DNA of 64,000 nt. It comes from Thermoanaerobaculia bacterium. Its GTDB lineage: Bacteria; Acidobacteriota; Thermoanaerobaculia; Gp7-AA8. The notes under the pieces are model-generated. The model made no database searches and was not told the origin of the DNA. It saw only the letters and a list, made by a program, of their open reading frames with translations. The position numbers and the translations under genes were made by a program. Positions 8,813 through 18,344 of this stretch are shown piece after piece; within the stretch, counting starts at the first letter, position 1; each line of letters opens with the position of its first letter. The DNA lies in assembly GCA_017883205.1 (NCBI GenBank), contig JADGNZ010000010.1:92216-156215 (forward strand), written 5' to 3'.

Positions 8813-9703
8813 GTTGATCCGCTCCCCATCTCTGGCGACGACGACGCCCGGCCTGCTCCCGCGAAGCAGTGGGTTCGATTGGTTCAGATGAATGAACCGC
8901 ACTCTTGCAAGCATCGGCGACGCCGCGAGGCGTGACAGGGTCTCCGTCATCAGCGGATGCGGGATCTCGCGCAGATCGCGTCCCGGCAGCTCGCTGGCAT
9001 CGTAGAACGTGCCGTCGATGTAGGCGACATCGACACGGACGAGGATCGATTCGAGCGGCGTCGACCATCGCTCCCATTTGTCGATGTCCGGCAACCACAG
9101 GATCGAGCGCGATGGGCCGCGCACGATGAACCCGACCGTCTCGGAGTACTCATCGCGATGCGGTACACGGATCGGTGTCACGTGGATCCGCTCGTTCAGC
9201 GCCACTTCGACGCCATCCTCGATCGGGGCTATCTCGATGTTGTGCAGCGTCACGAGCTGATCCCATGGGCCGTTGTGCGTGAGGAACTCGCGCATGCGCG
9301 GCATCGCATAGACGCGCACCGAATGCGCGCCGATGACTTCGCGGCCGAGTTGGGCAAGCCCGAGGTAGTGGCCGATGTGGGCGTGGGTAAGGAGAATGCC
9401 GTCGAGAAGCGGAGACGCCTCCGCACGCGGCGCGGCCTCGTCGAGCGTTCGCAGTTGCGATCCGAAATCGGGCGTGGCGTCGATGATCCAGCGCTGGTGC
9501 GACTGCGGATCGACAATCGCCAGCGACGCGACGCGCTGCCGCAATTTCGGGTCGCGCCAGGCCGCAGCGCAGTCGGGACGATTGCATCCCGCCTGCGGAT
9601 ACCCGCCATCCTGCGCGATGCCGAGGACGATGGTGAAGGGTGCTGTCGCGGGCGGCGGAGCGGTTGCGCAGGCGGTGATGAGAATGAGAAACAAAACCTT
9701 CAT
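8804..9703 (-). CDS. PqqB-like metallo-beta-lactamase-fold lipoprotein
   Basis: A 299-residue protein with a lipoprotein signal (MKVLFLILITAC; Cys12). It resembles PqqB: VLGIAQDGGYPQAGCNRPDC, then LLTHAHIGHYLGL, where the usual HxHxDH reads HAHIGH, and a late LPDIDKWERW...YIDGTFYD segment. PqqB takes part in PQQ maturation, but no other pqq gene is present and PqqB itself is normally cytoplasmic. I call it a PqqB-like hydrolase of unknown substrate at the membrane. The start at 9703 gives the lipobox; longer frames run into a short repeat (9703-9760). Confidence 0.8.
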   Translation of the reverse strand: MKVLFLILITACATAPPPATAPFTIVLGIAQDGGYPQAGCNRPDCAAAWRDPKLRQRVASLAIVDPQSHQRWIIDATPDFGSQLRTLDEAAPRAEASPLLDGILLTHAHIGHYLGLAQLGREVIGAHSVRVYAMPRMREFLTHNGPWDQLVTLHNIEIAPIEDGVEVALNERIHVTPIRVPHRDEYSETVGFIVRGPSRSILWLPDIDKWERWSTPLESILVRVDVAYIDGTFYDASELPGRDLREIPHPLMTETLSRLAASPMLARVRFIHLNQSNPLLRGSRPGVVVARDGERINLN

Positions 9704-9770
9704 CCGCAGATGACGCAGATAGACACAGATATCTGCTTTCATCTGCGACATCTGCGGATCAACAAGTCCT
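9700..9770. repeat. Short CATCCGCAGATGACGCAGAT repeat
   Basis: A run of ATCTGCGT/ACGCAGAT words sits between two divergent genes. The word CCGCAGATGACGCAGAT also occurs at about 15660 and 20789, each time right at a gene end, and the translation of the two downstream stops uses it. Dispersed short repeat; no function can be assigned. Confidence 0.5.
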
Positions 9771-9782
9771 ATCATTCCAGCC

Positions 9783-11351
9783 ATGCGCGTCATTCTCCTC
9801 GCCTTCCTCTTCGCCGCCAATGCATTCGCCCAGAACGACGCGGGCGAGGTCGCCTTCGCAAACTCCGGCGCGCCTGACGCGCAGGCACCGTTTCTGCGCG
9901 GCCTCGCGCTGCTTCACGACTTCGAGTACGAATCGGCGGCGCAGGCGTTCAAGAGCGCGCAGACTATCGATCCTTCCTTTGCGATGGCGTATTGGGGCGA
10001 GGCGATGACCTATACGCATCCGGTCTGGTTTCAGCAGGACGCCGATGCGGCTCGCGCGGCGCTGAAGAAATTGGCAGCGACGCCCGCCGAGCGTCTGGCC
10101 AAAGCGAAGACGGAGCGCGAGCGTGATTACCTTCGCGCGGTCGAGATCCTTTACGGCGATGGCACGAAGGATGAGCGCGATTTCAAGTACGCCGAGGCCA
10201 TGAGAGGGGTGCACGAGCGCTATCCGGACGACGTCGACGCTACCGCTTTCTACGCCGTCGCGCTCCTCGGCACGTCGCATCAGGGACGCGACTTCGCCAT
10301 CTACATGCGCGCAGCGGCGTTGCTCGAGGAGGTCCTTCCTGCGCATCCGCAGCATCCCGGCGTGCTGCACTATCTCATCCACTGCTACGACGATCCGATC
10401 CACGCGCCGCTCGGACTGCGCGCTGCCCGCCGGTACGGACTTGTCGCGCCCGGCGCCGGCCATGCGCTGCACATGACGTCACACATCTTCATCGCCATGG
10501 GCATGTGGGACGACGTGATCGACGCCAACCGCCGCGCCATCGACGTCGTCAACAAACAGCGCGCCGCACGCTCGAAACCCCCCTCGGTCTGTGGCCACTA
10601 TCCGCTCTGGCTTCACTATGCCTACCTGCAGAGGGGGCGCTTCGACGACGCGCGCAACGCTCTCGATGCCTGCCGCGCCTCGGCATTCGATGGGAAGTTC
10701 GAAACAGCCGGCCCGATGGATTCCGCCGCCGGGCGGATTGAATCGTTTGCCGACATGCGCGCGCATCAGATTGCCAGCCGAGGAGCGTTGACGGCCGCCG
10801 ATAACGTGGCAATTCCTGATGGCTCGCAGTTCGCGAACGCCCGCTTCCTCATTGCTTATGGCGATGTGCTCGTGTCAGCAGCGCACGGCGATTCTGCTGC
10901 GTTGAAAACCGCGGTGGTCCGGTTACACGCACTCCAGCAAGCAGCGCTGCAGAGCGTCGAACATCAGCACTCGATGAACACTATGAATCCGACGTTCCAC
11001 ATCCGCGCCGACGTGATGGTGCAGCAGGCGGATGCACTGCAGCTTGCGGCGGAAGGGAAACGTGCCGAGGCGATCACGATGCTGCAGAAAGCCGCCGCGG
11101 CCGAGACATCGATGCCGTTCGAGTTCGGCCCTCCCGTCATCGAGAAACCGACCTACGAGCTCCTAGGCGACGAGCTGCTCGCGGCGGGCCGGGCGTCCGA
11201 GGCGGCTGCCGCGTATCGCTCGGCACTGGAGCGAACGCCGGGACGGACCGCGAGTGTCGACGGACTGGCTAAGGCGCAGAAGAAGCCCGATGGATCGAAA
11301 ACGCTTTCCGATCTCAAGGTTGTGCCTCGTGCGGCCACGCCGTCCATGTGA
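9783..11351 (+). CDS. Secreted TPR-repeat protein
   Basis: A 522-residue protein with a signal peptide (MRVILLAFLFAANAFAQ). TPR-like helices follow: PFLRGLALLHDFEYESAAQAFKSAQTIDPSFAMAYWGEAM and, near the C-terminus, LLGDELLAAGRASEAAAAYRSALERTPGR. The central part carries LPAHPQHPGVLHYLIHCYDDP and HALHMTSHIFIAMGMWD, seen in large conserved secreted TPR proteins of unknown role. It probably acts as a periplasmic scaffold. It diverges from the PqqB-like gene, and their upstream sequences share the short repeat at 9700-9770. Confidence 0.85.
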   Translation: MRVILLAFLFAANAFAQNDAGEVAFANSGAPDAQAPFLRGLALLHDFEYESAAQAFKSAQTIDPSFAMAYWGEAMTYTHPVWFQQDADAARAALKKLAATPAERLAKAKTERERDYLRAVEILYGDGTKDERDFKYAEAMRGVHERYPDDVDATAFYAVALLGTSHQGRDFAIYMRAAALLEEVLPAHPQHPGVLHYLIHCYDDPIHAPLGLRAARRYGLVAPGAGHALHMTSHIFIAMGMWDDVIDANRRAIDVVNKQRAARSKPPSVCGHYPLWLHYAYLQRGRFDDARNALDACRASAFDGKFETAGPMDSAAGRIESFADMRAHQIASRGALTAADNVAIPDGSQFANARFLIAYGDVLVSAAHGDSAALKTAVVRLHALQQAALQSVEHQHSMNTMNPTFHIRADVMVQQADALQLAAEGKRAEAITMLQKAAAAETSMPFEFGPPVIEKPTYELLGDELLAAGRASEAAAAYRSALERTPGRTASVDGLAKAQKKPDGSKTLSDLKVVPRAATPSM

Positions 11352-11412
11352 GTGAGTCAATAGCCTCGCGGCGCGGGGAACGCTCATAATTTCGCGCTTC
11401 GCGCACACTTGA

Positions 11413-11616
11413 ATCGAGCGCCTTCTCCCCCACGCTTTTCAGTGGGGGAGAAGGTGGCGAAGCCGGATGAGGGGGCGTTGAACTCTCGCGGCAATGTTGC
11501 CGAACAGTAGTACTTCACGCAGGCCCGAAGTCCAAGCCAGACGATTGCGCGACACCCCTCATCCGCCTTCGGCACCTTCTCCCCTCGAAGAAGCCCGAGG
11601 GGAGAAGGCGCTCGAT
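11413..11616. repeat. 204-bp double-hairpin element, copy 1
   Basis: Ends are ATCGAGCGCC and its complement GGCGCTCGAT. Each end is followed inward by a strong hairpin: CCTTCTCCCCC...GGGGGAGAAGG on the left and CCTTCTCCCCTCG...CGAGGGGAGAAGG on the right. The middle holds GGCGAAGCCGGATGAGGGGGCG and, further right, a matching CCCCTCATCCGCCTTCGGCACC. A second copy lies at 59634-59835 and a one-hairpin remnant at 50504-50553. This is a MITE-like non-autonomous element; nothing in it codes. It fills most of the gap 11352-11712. Confidence 0.8.
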
Positions 11617-11712
11617 GATAGTGCGTTGCGAGCCAGAACGAGGCATGGTGGTCGAGTGTGAGTGCTGACTCGGCCACGTTGATCGCGCGAAATCGAATTA
11701 CCATTCCGCTCC

Positions 11713-12354
11713 GTGAAACGCTTTTTCGCTGTCGCCCTCTTCGCGGTTGCTGCGCGTGCCGAGGTGATGGTGACGGTTGATCACAACCGGGGGGCGGCGG
11801 CGACCGCGTTCAAGTTCGCGCGGGTGGCCGCGCCGGCGCGCGACGATATTGCGGCGTCAGCGAAGATCGAAGTGATCGCCGGGACCGTCGATCGCAACAG
11901 CGCGCCCATCGCGGCACTGACCGATGGCCGCCTTCCCGGGAACGAAGACGAGCCGGAAGCGAATCTCTTTTTTCGCGGCGATTCGTGGGGCGGACGTATT
12001 CGCTTCGACCTTGGATCGATCGTCGACATTGCGGCCGTGAACAGCTACTCGTGGCATCCCGATACGCGGGCGCCTCAGGTGTACCGGCTGTACGCGAGTG
12101 ACGGCACCGATCCGAATTTCAATCCCAGTCCCGGTGTGAAGGTCGATCTGTCCACCTGCGGCTGGCGCGAGATTGCCTTCGTCGATACACGGCCGAAGGA
12201 AGGGGAAGGTGGCGGACAGTATGGCGTGAGCATCGCGGACACGAGCGGCTCCCTCGGCCGCTATCGATACCTTCTCTTCGATGTGTTCGAGACCGAGAGC
12301 GACGATCCGTGGGGGCAGACGTTCTACAGCGAGATCGATGTGGTGAAGAAATGA
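11713..12354 (+). CDS. Secreted discoidin-like (F5/8 type C) domain protein
   Basis: A 213-residue protein starting with GTG and a signal peptide (MKRFFAVALFAVAARA). The body has a galactose-binding-like fold pattern: ALTDGRLPGNEDEPEANLFF, RIRFDLGSIVDIAAVNSYSWHPDTRAPQVYRLYASDG and a C-terminal YRYLLFDVFE. Such domains bind carbohydrate. Its stop overlaps the alpha-mannosidase start as ATGA, so the two are co-translated and probably act on the same glycan outside the cytoplasm. Confidence 0.75.
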   Translation: MKRFFAVALFAVAARAEVMVTVDHNRGAAATAFKFARVAAPARDDIAASAKIEVIAGTVDRNSAPIAALTDGRLPGNEDEPEANLFFRGDSWGGRIRFDLGSIVDIAAVNSYSWHPDTRAPQVYRLYASDGTDPNFNPSPGVKVDLSTCGWREIAFVDTRPKEGEGGGQYGVSIADTSGSLGRYRYLLFDVFETESDDPWGQTFYSEIDVVKK

Positions 12355-15300
12355 TCCGGCGTCTGGTTCTCTTGCTCCTCGTTGCCTCCGCCACGTTCGC
12401 GCGCGCGGCAGATCCGCCCGACCTCACGAAGGAGCCGACGCTTTACGTCGTCGGTTACGCGCATCTCGACACGCAATGGCGGTGGGAGTATCCGCAGACG
12501 ATCAAAGAATTTCTGCCCCGCACGATGCACGACAACTTTGCGCTCTTCGAAAAATATCCGCACTACATCTTCAACTTCAGCGGCGCCAACCGCTATCGGA
12601 TGATGCGCGAATACTACCCGGCCGATTATGCGGTTTTGCAGGAGTGGGTACGCAAAGGCCGCTGGTTCCCGGCCGGATCGTCGATGGAGGAGAGCGACGT
12701 GAACTCGCCGTCGGCCGAGTCGATCATCCGCCAGGTGCTCTACGGCTCCGAGTACTTCCGGCGCGAGCTGGGCCGCACCAGCGCGGAGTACATGCTCCCC
12801 GACTGCTTCGGATTTCCCGCGTCGCTGCCGAGCATCCTGCATCACATGGGCATCGCTGGATTCTCAACGCAGAAGCTGACGTGGGGATCATCCGCGCCGG
12901 TGGGCGGACCGGAGTCGCCGGAGAAAACGCCGGTGGGGACGCCCTTCAACGTCGGCGTGTGGGAAGGTCCCGACGGCAGCAGCGTTCTGGCCGCGTTCAA
13001 TCCCGGCAGTTACAGCGCGGACATTCGCTACGACCTCTCACGCAGCGACACGACGCCGCCGAACGGAGTCGACTGGCCGAAACGGGTGCAGCGCAACGGC
13101 GAGGTCAGCGGCCTGTTCACCGACTATCACTACTACGGCACCGGCGACGTCGGCGGCGCGCCACGCGAGCCCTCGGTGCAACTCGTTGAGTCGATCGTGT
13201 CGAAGAACGACGGCCCGTTGCGCGTGATCTCCTCGACAGCCGAGGAGATGTTTCTCGACATCAAGCCGTCGCAGCGAGCGGGTCTTCCACGCTACAAGGG
13301 CGAGCTCGAACTGACCAATCACTCCGCCGGCTCGCTGACGTCGGAGGCGTATCAGAAGCGCTGGAATCACAAGAACGAGCTGCTCGCCGACGCCGCCGAG
13401 CGCGCCTCGGTGGCCGCAGAGTGGCTCGGCGGGCGTGCGTACCCGATGAAACGATTGAACGACGCGTGGACGCTGGTGATGGGGGGCCAGTTCCACGACA
13501 TCGCCGCCGGCACCGCCACGCCGAAATCGTACGAGTATTCGTGGAACGACGATGTCATCGCCATGAACCAGTTCGCGGGTGTGCTGACGAGCGCGACGGA
13601 AGCGGTGGCATCGGCGCTCGACACGCGGGTGAAGGGGACGGCGATCGTTGTCTACAACCCGCTGAGTGTTGCGCGGGAGGATGTGGTCGAGGCGAAGATT
13701 GCGGGACTCCATGGCGTGCCCGTTGTGACTGGGCCTGATGGCCATGTCGTTCCCTCGCAGCGAGAAGGCGACGCGGTGATTTTCGTGGCAAAGGTGCCGT
13801 CGGTGGGATGGGCGGTGTACGGCGTGCGTGATGCGGGGGTCGGGAGTCGGGTGTCGGGGGTCGGAGAGTCGAGTCTCAAGGTCCGGCTCCGACAGCCGGT
13901 TGGGGCAACGCTCGAGAATGCTCGCTATCGAATATCGATTGGCGGCAATGGCGACATTGCCAGCATCCTCGACAAGAAGACGAAACGCGAAGTCTTGTCG
14001 GCACCGGCGCGACTCGCGCTGCAGACAGAGAATCCGCACGACTGGCCTGCCTGGAACATGGATTGGGCCGATCAGCAGAAGCCGCCGCGCGGTTACGTCA
14101 GCGGACCGGCCGCGTTTCGCATCGTCGAGAACGGCCCGGCACGAGTGGCGCTGGAAGTGACGCGGGAAACGGAAGGCTCACGCTTCGTGCAGACGATTCG
14201 CCTCGCTGTCGGCGACGCCGGCAATCGCATCGAGATCGACAACGCTATCGACTGGAAGACGGAAGCTGCGGCGCTGAAGGCGACGTTTCCGCTGACCGCA
14301 TCAAACAAGCTGGCCACGTACAACTGGGAAGTGGGTCCGATCGAGCGGACCACGAACGATGAGAAGAAGTTCGAGGTGGCATCGCATCAGTGGCTCGATC
14401 TGAGCGATGCAAATGGCGGCGTGACCGTTCTTACCGACAGCAAGTACGGATCCGACAAGCCCGACGATCACACGCTGCGGCTCACGCTTCTCTACACGCC
14501 CGGTCTCGGCGCAAACGGCCGCGCCTACAGCGATCAGGCGTCGCAGGATTGGGGACATCACGAGTTCGTTTACGGTCTTGCCGCGCACGGTGGCGACTGG
14601 CGATCGGAAGGGACGGACTGGCAGGCGATGCGTCTGAGCCAACCTCTGATCGCGTTCGTGTCGCCCAAACATGCCGGCAGGTTGGGGCGAACGTTTTCGT
14701 TACTGCGCGTCAGCAATCCACGCGTTCGCGTTCTGGCGCTGAAGAAGGCGGAGAGCGGCCACGAGGTGATCGTTCGGTTGGTGGAGCTCGACGGCAAGCG
14801 ACAGAACGATGTTCGCATCGGCTTCGCGGCGAAGGTCATCGCTGCTCGCGAAGTGAACGGTCAGGAGATGCCCATCGGGAAAGCACGCATCGTCGACGGA
14901 CGCGTTGTGGCGTCATTCACGCCCTATCAACTTCGCACGTTCGCGGTGCGCCTGGCATCCGCGACGAAGGTGCGTATGCCGCGCTCGGAGTCCGTCGCAC
15001 TTCCGTTCGATCGCAACGTGACGAGTCACGATGGCGCGAAGTCAACGCCCGGCTTCGATGCCGCGGGCCGCGCGATCCCTGCCGAGATGCTGCCTTCCGA
15101 CCTCGACTACGCCGGAATCCACTTTCACCTCGGCGCCGAGAGCGCAGCGAACGCGGTCGTCGCGCATGGCCAGTCGATCGCACTGCCTGCCGGCGATCAC
15201 AGACGACTTTACGTCCTCGCTGCTTCTTCCGATGGCGATCAGACGGCGAGCTTCGTCGCCGGCAGCAAATCCTTTCCGCTGACGATTCAGGACTGGGGCG

Positions 15301-15668
15301 GCTACGTCGGCCAGTGGGACAACCGCCTCTGGACGACGAAGCAGGAGACGCTGCCGCCGCGGCCCGGCGCGCCACCGAACGCTCCCGCTCGCGTACGCAC
15401 CGCGACCGTGTTCAACGGTCTCACACCGGGCTTCATCAAACGCGCGCCGATCGCGTGGTTTGCTTCGCATCGGCATACTGCCGAGGGTACGAACGAGCCG
15501 TACGCGTACTCGTACCTGTTCGCGTACGCCATCGATCTTCCGCCCGGCGCGCGAACGATCACGCTACCTGACAATGACAAGATCCGCGTGCTGGCGGCGA
15601 CGGTCTCCGATGAGGATTCATCACTTGTCGAAGCGCAGCCGCTGTATGACACGTTGATCCGCAGATGA
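12351..15668 (+). CDS. GH38 alpha-mannosidase, exported
   Basis: A 1105-residue protein with a signal peptide (MIRRLVLLLLVASATFARA). The GH38 catalytic domain fills about residues 30-310: zinc ligands in GYAHLDTQWRW (H38, D40), the nucleophile in LPDCFGFPASLP (D151) and a later ELTNHSAGSLTSEAYQKRWNH motif. Middle and C-terminal beta-domains follow. Length fits class II alpha-mannosidases. Around residues 494-508 the sequence GVGSRVSGVGESS comes from a GGGAGTCGGG-type repeat that also occurs in the phosphohexomutase gene. It overlaps the discoidin gene and precedes an RbsBAC-type importer, suggesting that released sugar is taken up by that importer. Confidence 0.92.
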   Translation: MIRRLVLLLLVASATFARAADPPDLTKEPTLYVVGYAHLDTQWRWEYPQTIKEFLPRTMHDNFALFEKYPHYIFNFSGANRYRMMREYYPADYAVLQEWVRKGRWFPAGSSMEESDVNSPSAESIIRQVLYGSEYFRRELGRTSAEYMLPDCFGFPASLPSILHHMGIAGFSTQKLTWGSSAPVGGPESPEKTPVGTPFNVGVWEGPDGSSVLAAFNPGSYSADIRYDLSRSDTTPPNGVDWPKRVQRNGEVSGLFTDYHYYGTGDVGGAPREPSVQLVESIVSKNDGPLRVISSTAEEMFLDIKPSQRAGLPRYKGELELTNHSAGSLTSEAYQKRWNHKNELLADAAERASVAAEWLGGRAYPMKRLNDAWTLVMGGQFHDIAAGTATPKSYEYSWNDDVIAMNQFAGVLTSATEAVASALDTRVKGTAIVVYNPLSVAREDVVEAKIAGLHGVPVVTGPDGHVVPSQREGDAVIFVAKVPSVGWAVYGVRDAGVGSRVSGVGESSLKVRLRQPVGATLENARYRISIGGNGDIASILDKKTKREVLSAPARLALQTENPHDWPAWNMDWADQQKPPRGYVSGPAAFRIVENGPARVALEVTRETEGSRFVQTIRLAVGDAGNRIEIDNAIDWKTEAAALKATFPLTASNKLATYNWEVGPIERTTNDEKKFEVASHQWLDLSDANGGVTVLTDSKYGSDKPDDHTLRLTLLYTPGLGANGRAYSDQASQDWGHHEFVYGLAAHGGDWRSEGTDWQAMRLSQPLIAFVSPKHAGRLGRTFSLLRVSNPRVRVLALKKAESGHEVIVRLVELDGKRQNDVRIGFAAKVIAAREVNGQEMPIGKARIVDGRVVASFTPYQLRTFAVRLASATKVRMPRSESVALPFDRNVTSHDGAKSTPGFDAAGRAIPAEMLPSDLDYAGIHFHLGAESAANAVVAHGQSIALPAGDHRRLYVLAASSDGDQTASFVAGSKSFPLTIQDWGGYVGQWDNRLWTTKQETLPPRPGAPPNAPARVRTATVFNGLTPGFIKRAPIAWFASHRHTAEGTNEPYAYSYLFAYAIDLPPGARTITLPDNDKIRVLAATVSDEDSSLVEAQPLYDTLIRR

Positions 15669-15700
15669 CGCAGATGGACACAGATTGAGGAGCTAACCGA

Positions 15701-16702
15701 ATGAAACGATTCATGATCGCTGCCGGGATCGCGATGCTCGTCATCGCTTGCGCAAAGCACGAGCAGACCAGCGCACCAAAATCCGGCAAGTCTTTCACCA
15801 TCGCCGTCATCCCGCAGGGCTCTACGCATGAGTTCTGGAAGAGCATTCACGCCGGCGCGATGAAGACGGCGCAGGACGAAGCGAAGGGCGGCGTCAACGT
15901 CACCATCATCTGGAAGGGTCCGATGCGCGAGGACGACCGCGAGCAGCAGGTGCAGGTCGTCGAGGGCTTCGTCACGCAGCACGTCGACGGCATCGTCCTC
16001 GCTCCCTTCGACAAGAACGCCCTCGTTCGTCCCGTCGAAGAGGCGAAGCGCGCCGGCATTCCGACTGTCGTGGTCGATTCCGGTTTGGAATCGACCGATG
16101 CGATCAGCTTCGTGGCCAGCAACAACTATCACGGCGGCGAGCTTGCCGCCGACGAGATGGGCCGTCTCCTTGGCGGCAAAGGCAAAGTCCTGGCGCTGCG
16201 CTATCAGGAAGGGGTCTTCAGCACCGAGCAGCGCGAGAAAGGATTCATCGAGCGGATCAAGACGGCATATCCGGCGATCCAGCTCATCTCCTCGAATCAA
16301 TTCGCCGGCGCGACACGCGACACAGCGAAGACCGCCGCCGAGAATCTGCTGAATCGCTTCGGCAACGACCTCGATGGCCTCTTCACGCCGAATGAATCAT
16401 CCACCGCCGGTGCGCTGCTTGCGCTGGAAGACGCAGGCAAGGCCGGCAAGATCCGCTTCATCGGCTTCGACTCAAGCGAGGTTTTCGTCAAAGCGATGCG
16501 CGACGGCAAGCTTCACGGCATCGTGGTGCAGAATCCGTTTCGCATGGGGGAGCTCGGCGTCAAGACCGTCGTCGATCACCTTCTCGGCAAGCCTGTGGAG
16601 AAGCGCGTCGACACGGGCGTCACTTTGATCACGCCCGCGAACCTCGATGCGCCGGAGTCGCAGACGTTGCTGCACCCGCCGCTGGAGACGTATTTGAAGT
16701 GA
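15701..16702 (+). CDS. Sugar ABC transporter substrate-binding lipoprotein (RbsB family)
   Basis: A 333-residue binding protein with a lipoprotein signal (MLVIACAKHE). The periplasmic-binding-protein fold type I is clear: FTIAVIPQGSTHEFWKSIHAGA, GFVTQHVDGIVLAPFD, IPTVVVDSGLES, GLFTPNESSTAGALLAL and GFDSSEVFVKAMRDGKLHGIVVQNPF. It delivers a monosaccharide to the adjoining RbsA/RbsC-type subunits. The stop overlaps the ATPase gene start as GTGA. A clear GAGGAG site lies ahead of the ATG. The position after GH38 suggests mannose or a related sugar, but the ligand cannot be read from sequence. Confidence 0.92.
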   Translation: MKRFMIAAGIAMLVIACAKHEQTSAPKSGKSFTIAVIPQGSTHEFWKSIHAGAMKTAQDEAKGGVNVTIIWKGPMREDDREQQVQVVEGFVTQHVDGIVLAPFDKNALVRPVEEAKRAGIPTVVVDSGLESTDAISFVASNNYHGGELAADEMGRLLGGKGKVLALRYQEGVFSTEQREKGFIERIKTAYPAIQLISSNQFAGATRDTAKTAAENLLNRFGNDLDGLFTPNESSTAGALLALEDAGKAGKIRFIGFDSSEVFVKAMRDGKLHGIVVQNPFRMGELGVKTVVDHLLGKPVEKRVDTGVTLITPANLDAPESQTLLHPPLETYLK

Positions 16703-18339
16703 CAGGAATGTGGAACGCTGGCGTCTCGCCGGCTGGCCCGCAGGCGTCCTCGCCTGCGCTGCGGCTGCATGCGATCACCAAACACTTCGGCGCCACGATC
16801 GCCCTCGATGGCGTCGATCTCGAGGTCGCGCCCGGCGAAGTACACGCGCTCATCGGCGAGAACGGTGCGGGGAAGAGCACGCTGATGAACGTTTTGTCGG
16901 GCACTGTCGCGCCTGACCGCGGCTCGATGATCGTCGGTGGAACGCCGTACGCACCGCGCGGACCGGCCGATGCGCGTAGCCGAGGAGTGGCGCATATCCA
17001 TCAGGAGCTGGTGTTGTGTGCGCATCTTTCCGTCGCCGAAAACATCGCTATGGGCGTCGAAGCGTCGCGCGGAGGATGGCTGCGGCGCGACGTGATGAAC
17101 GAGCGCGCGGCCACGCTCCTCGCTGAGTTCGGACGCAGCGAGATCAAGCCTTCCAGGCGCGTCGCTGATCTCTCGCTCGCGGACCGGCAGGTTGTCGAAG
17201 TCTGCCGCGCCCTGGCGCGCGACGCCCGGATCCTGTTGATGGATGAGCCGACCAGCAGCCTGCAACGAGCGGACGTCGAGCACCTCTTCGAAACTGTGCG
17301 CCGCCTGCGCGATCGCGGAATCGCCATCATCTACATCAGCCATTTCCTTGAAGAAGTGCGCGAGATTGCCAGCAGGTTCACTGTTCTGCGCGACGGCCGG
17401 AGTGTTGGCACTGGCGAACTTACCTCGGTGCGCGACGAGGACTTGATCGCGATGATGGTGGGGGCAGCACAGACAAGAGTGTCTGTGCCACATCAAGCTG
17501 CGCATGAGCCACAAAGCAGCCTCAATGGGACAAGAGTGCCTGTGCCACAAGAGGCAATGCCTGAGCCACAGAGCGGGCTCAATGTGGCACAGACACTCTT
17601 GTCTGTGCAGCCGTCGGTACAACCCGAAGTGCTCCTCGAAGTCGAGAACCTCTCCGCCCCTCCGCGCCTCCGCGTGGCAAGCTTTGTTCTCCATCGCGGC
17701 GAAATCCTCGGCATCGCCGGCCTCGTCGGCTCCGGCCGCAGCGATCTCGTTCGCACACTCTTCGGACTTCAGCGGGCAACCGGAGGTGTTGTGCGGTTGC
17801 GAGGGCAAGAGCTGAAAACGTTCGTCCATCAGATCCGCAACGGTTTCGGCTACCTCAGCGAAGACCGCAAAGGCGAAGGTCTCGCGCTGCAACTTCCCAT
17901 CGCCGACAACGTCACGATGAGCCGTTTCGCAAGCTGTTCGCGCGGCGGATGGATCGATCGGGTTAAACAAAATGTTCAGACTGGAGAGGTCATGCAAAGG
18001 CTGCGGATCAAGGCGCCGGGACCGCGCGGGATCACTGGCCGCCTTTCCGGCGGTAATCAGCAGAAGGTGGCGCTGGCGCGGTTGCTCCATCAGGATCCCG
18101 ACATCCTTCTTCTCGACGAGCCCGCGCGTGGAATCGACATCGGTAGCAAGGCCGACATCTACCGCGAGATCGCACGGCTTGCATCCGAAGGGAAGGGGAT
18201 CGTGATGGTGAGCTCGTATCTGCCGGAGCTTCTCGCCGTGTGCGACTCCATCGCGGTGATGACGCGCGGACGTCTGTCGCCCGCGAAACCAGTGAGCGAG
18301 TGGACTGCCGACAGCATCCTGCAAGCCGCGATGGTTTGA
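16699..18339 (+). CDS. Sugar ABC transporter, double ATP-binding protein (RbsA family)
   Basis: A 546-residue two-domain ATPase. Domain 1 has LIGENGAGKST (about residue 51), LSLADRQVVEVCRAL and LLMDEPTSS. Domain 2 has the usual degenerate P-loop GLVGSGRSDLVRTLFG, then LSGGNQQKVALARLL and LLLDEPARGID. The start GTG at 16699 overlaps the upstream stop; ATG at 16708 is the alternative. Two segments derive from repeats: the first ~18 residues (WNAGVSPAGPQASSPA) from the GGCGTC palindrome family, and the linker at about residues 255-305 from the repeat at 17465-17609. Both are in frame and leave the catalytic motifs intact. Confidence 0.93.
   Translation: MTGMWNAGVSPAGPQASSPALRLHAITKHFGATIALDGVDLEVAPGEVHALIGENGAGKSTLMNVLSGTVAPDRGSMIVGGTPYAPRGPADARSRGVAHIHQELVLCAHLSVAENIAMGVEASRGGWLRRDVMNERAATLLAEFGRSEIKPSRRVADLSLADRQVVEVCRALARDARILLMDEPTSSLQRADVEHLFETVRRLRDRGIAIIYISHFLEEVREIASRFTVLRDGRSVGTGELTSVRDEDLIAMMVGAAQTRVSVPHQAAHEPQSSLNGTRVPVPQEAMPEPQSGLNVAQTLLSVQPSVQPEVLLEVENLSAPPRLRVASFVLHRGEILGIAGLVGSGRSDLVRTLFGLQRATGGVVRLRGQELKTFVHQIRNGFGYLSEDRKGEGLALQLPIADNVTMSRFASCSRGGWIDRVKQNVQTGEVMQRLRIKAPGPRGITGRLSGGNQQKVALARLLHQDPDILLLDEPARGIDIGSKADIYREIARLASEGKGIVMVSSYLPELLAVCDSIAVMTRGRLSPAKPVSEWTADSILQAAMV
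17465..17609. repeat. GCACAGACA inverted repeat inside the RbsA-type gene
   Basis: GCACAGACAAGAGTGTCTGTGCC opens this stretch and the complementary TGGCACAGACACTCTTGTCTGTGC closes it. A third related word (GGGACAAGAGTGCCTGTGCCA) lies between. The block is in frame and encodes a Gln/Ser/Val/Pro-rich linker between the two ATPase domains. It looks like an intergenic palindrome that landed in a tolerant site. Confidence 0.75.
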
Positions 18340-18344
18340 GAGAC

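Noticed and set aside
8804..9703. True PqqB of a PQQ operon
   Set aside because: No other pqq gene is present, the protein is a lipoprotein, and the metal motif differs.
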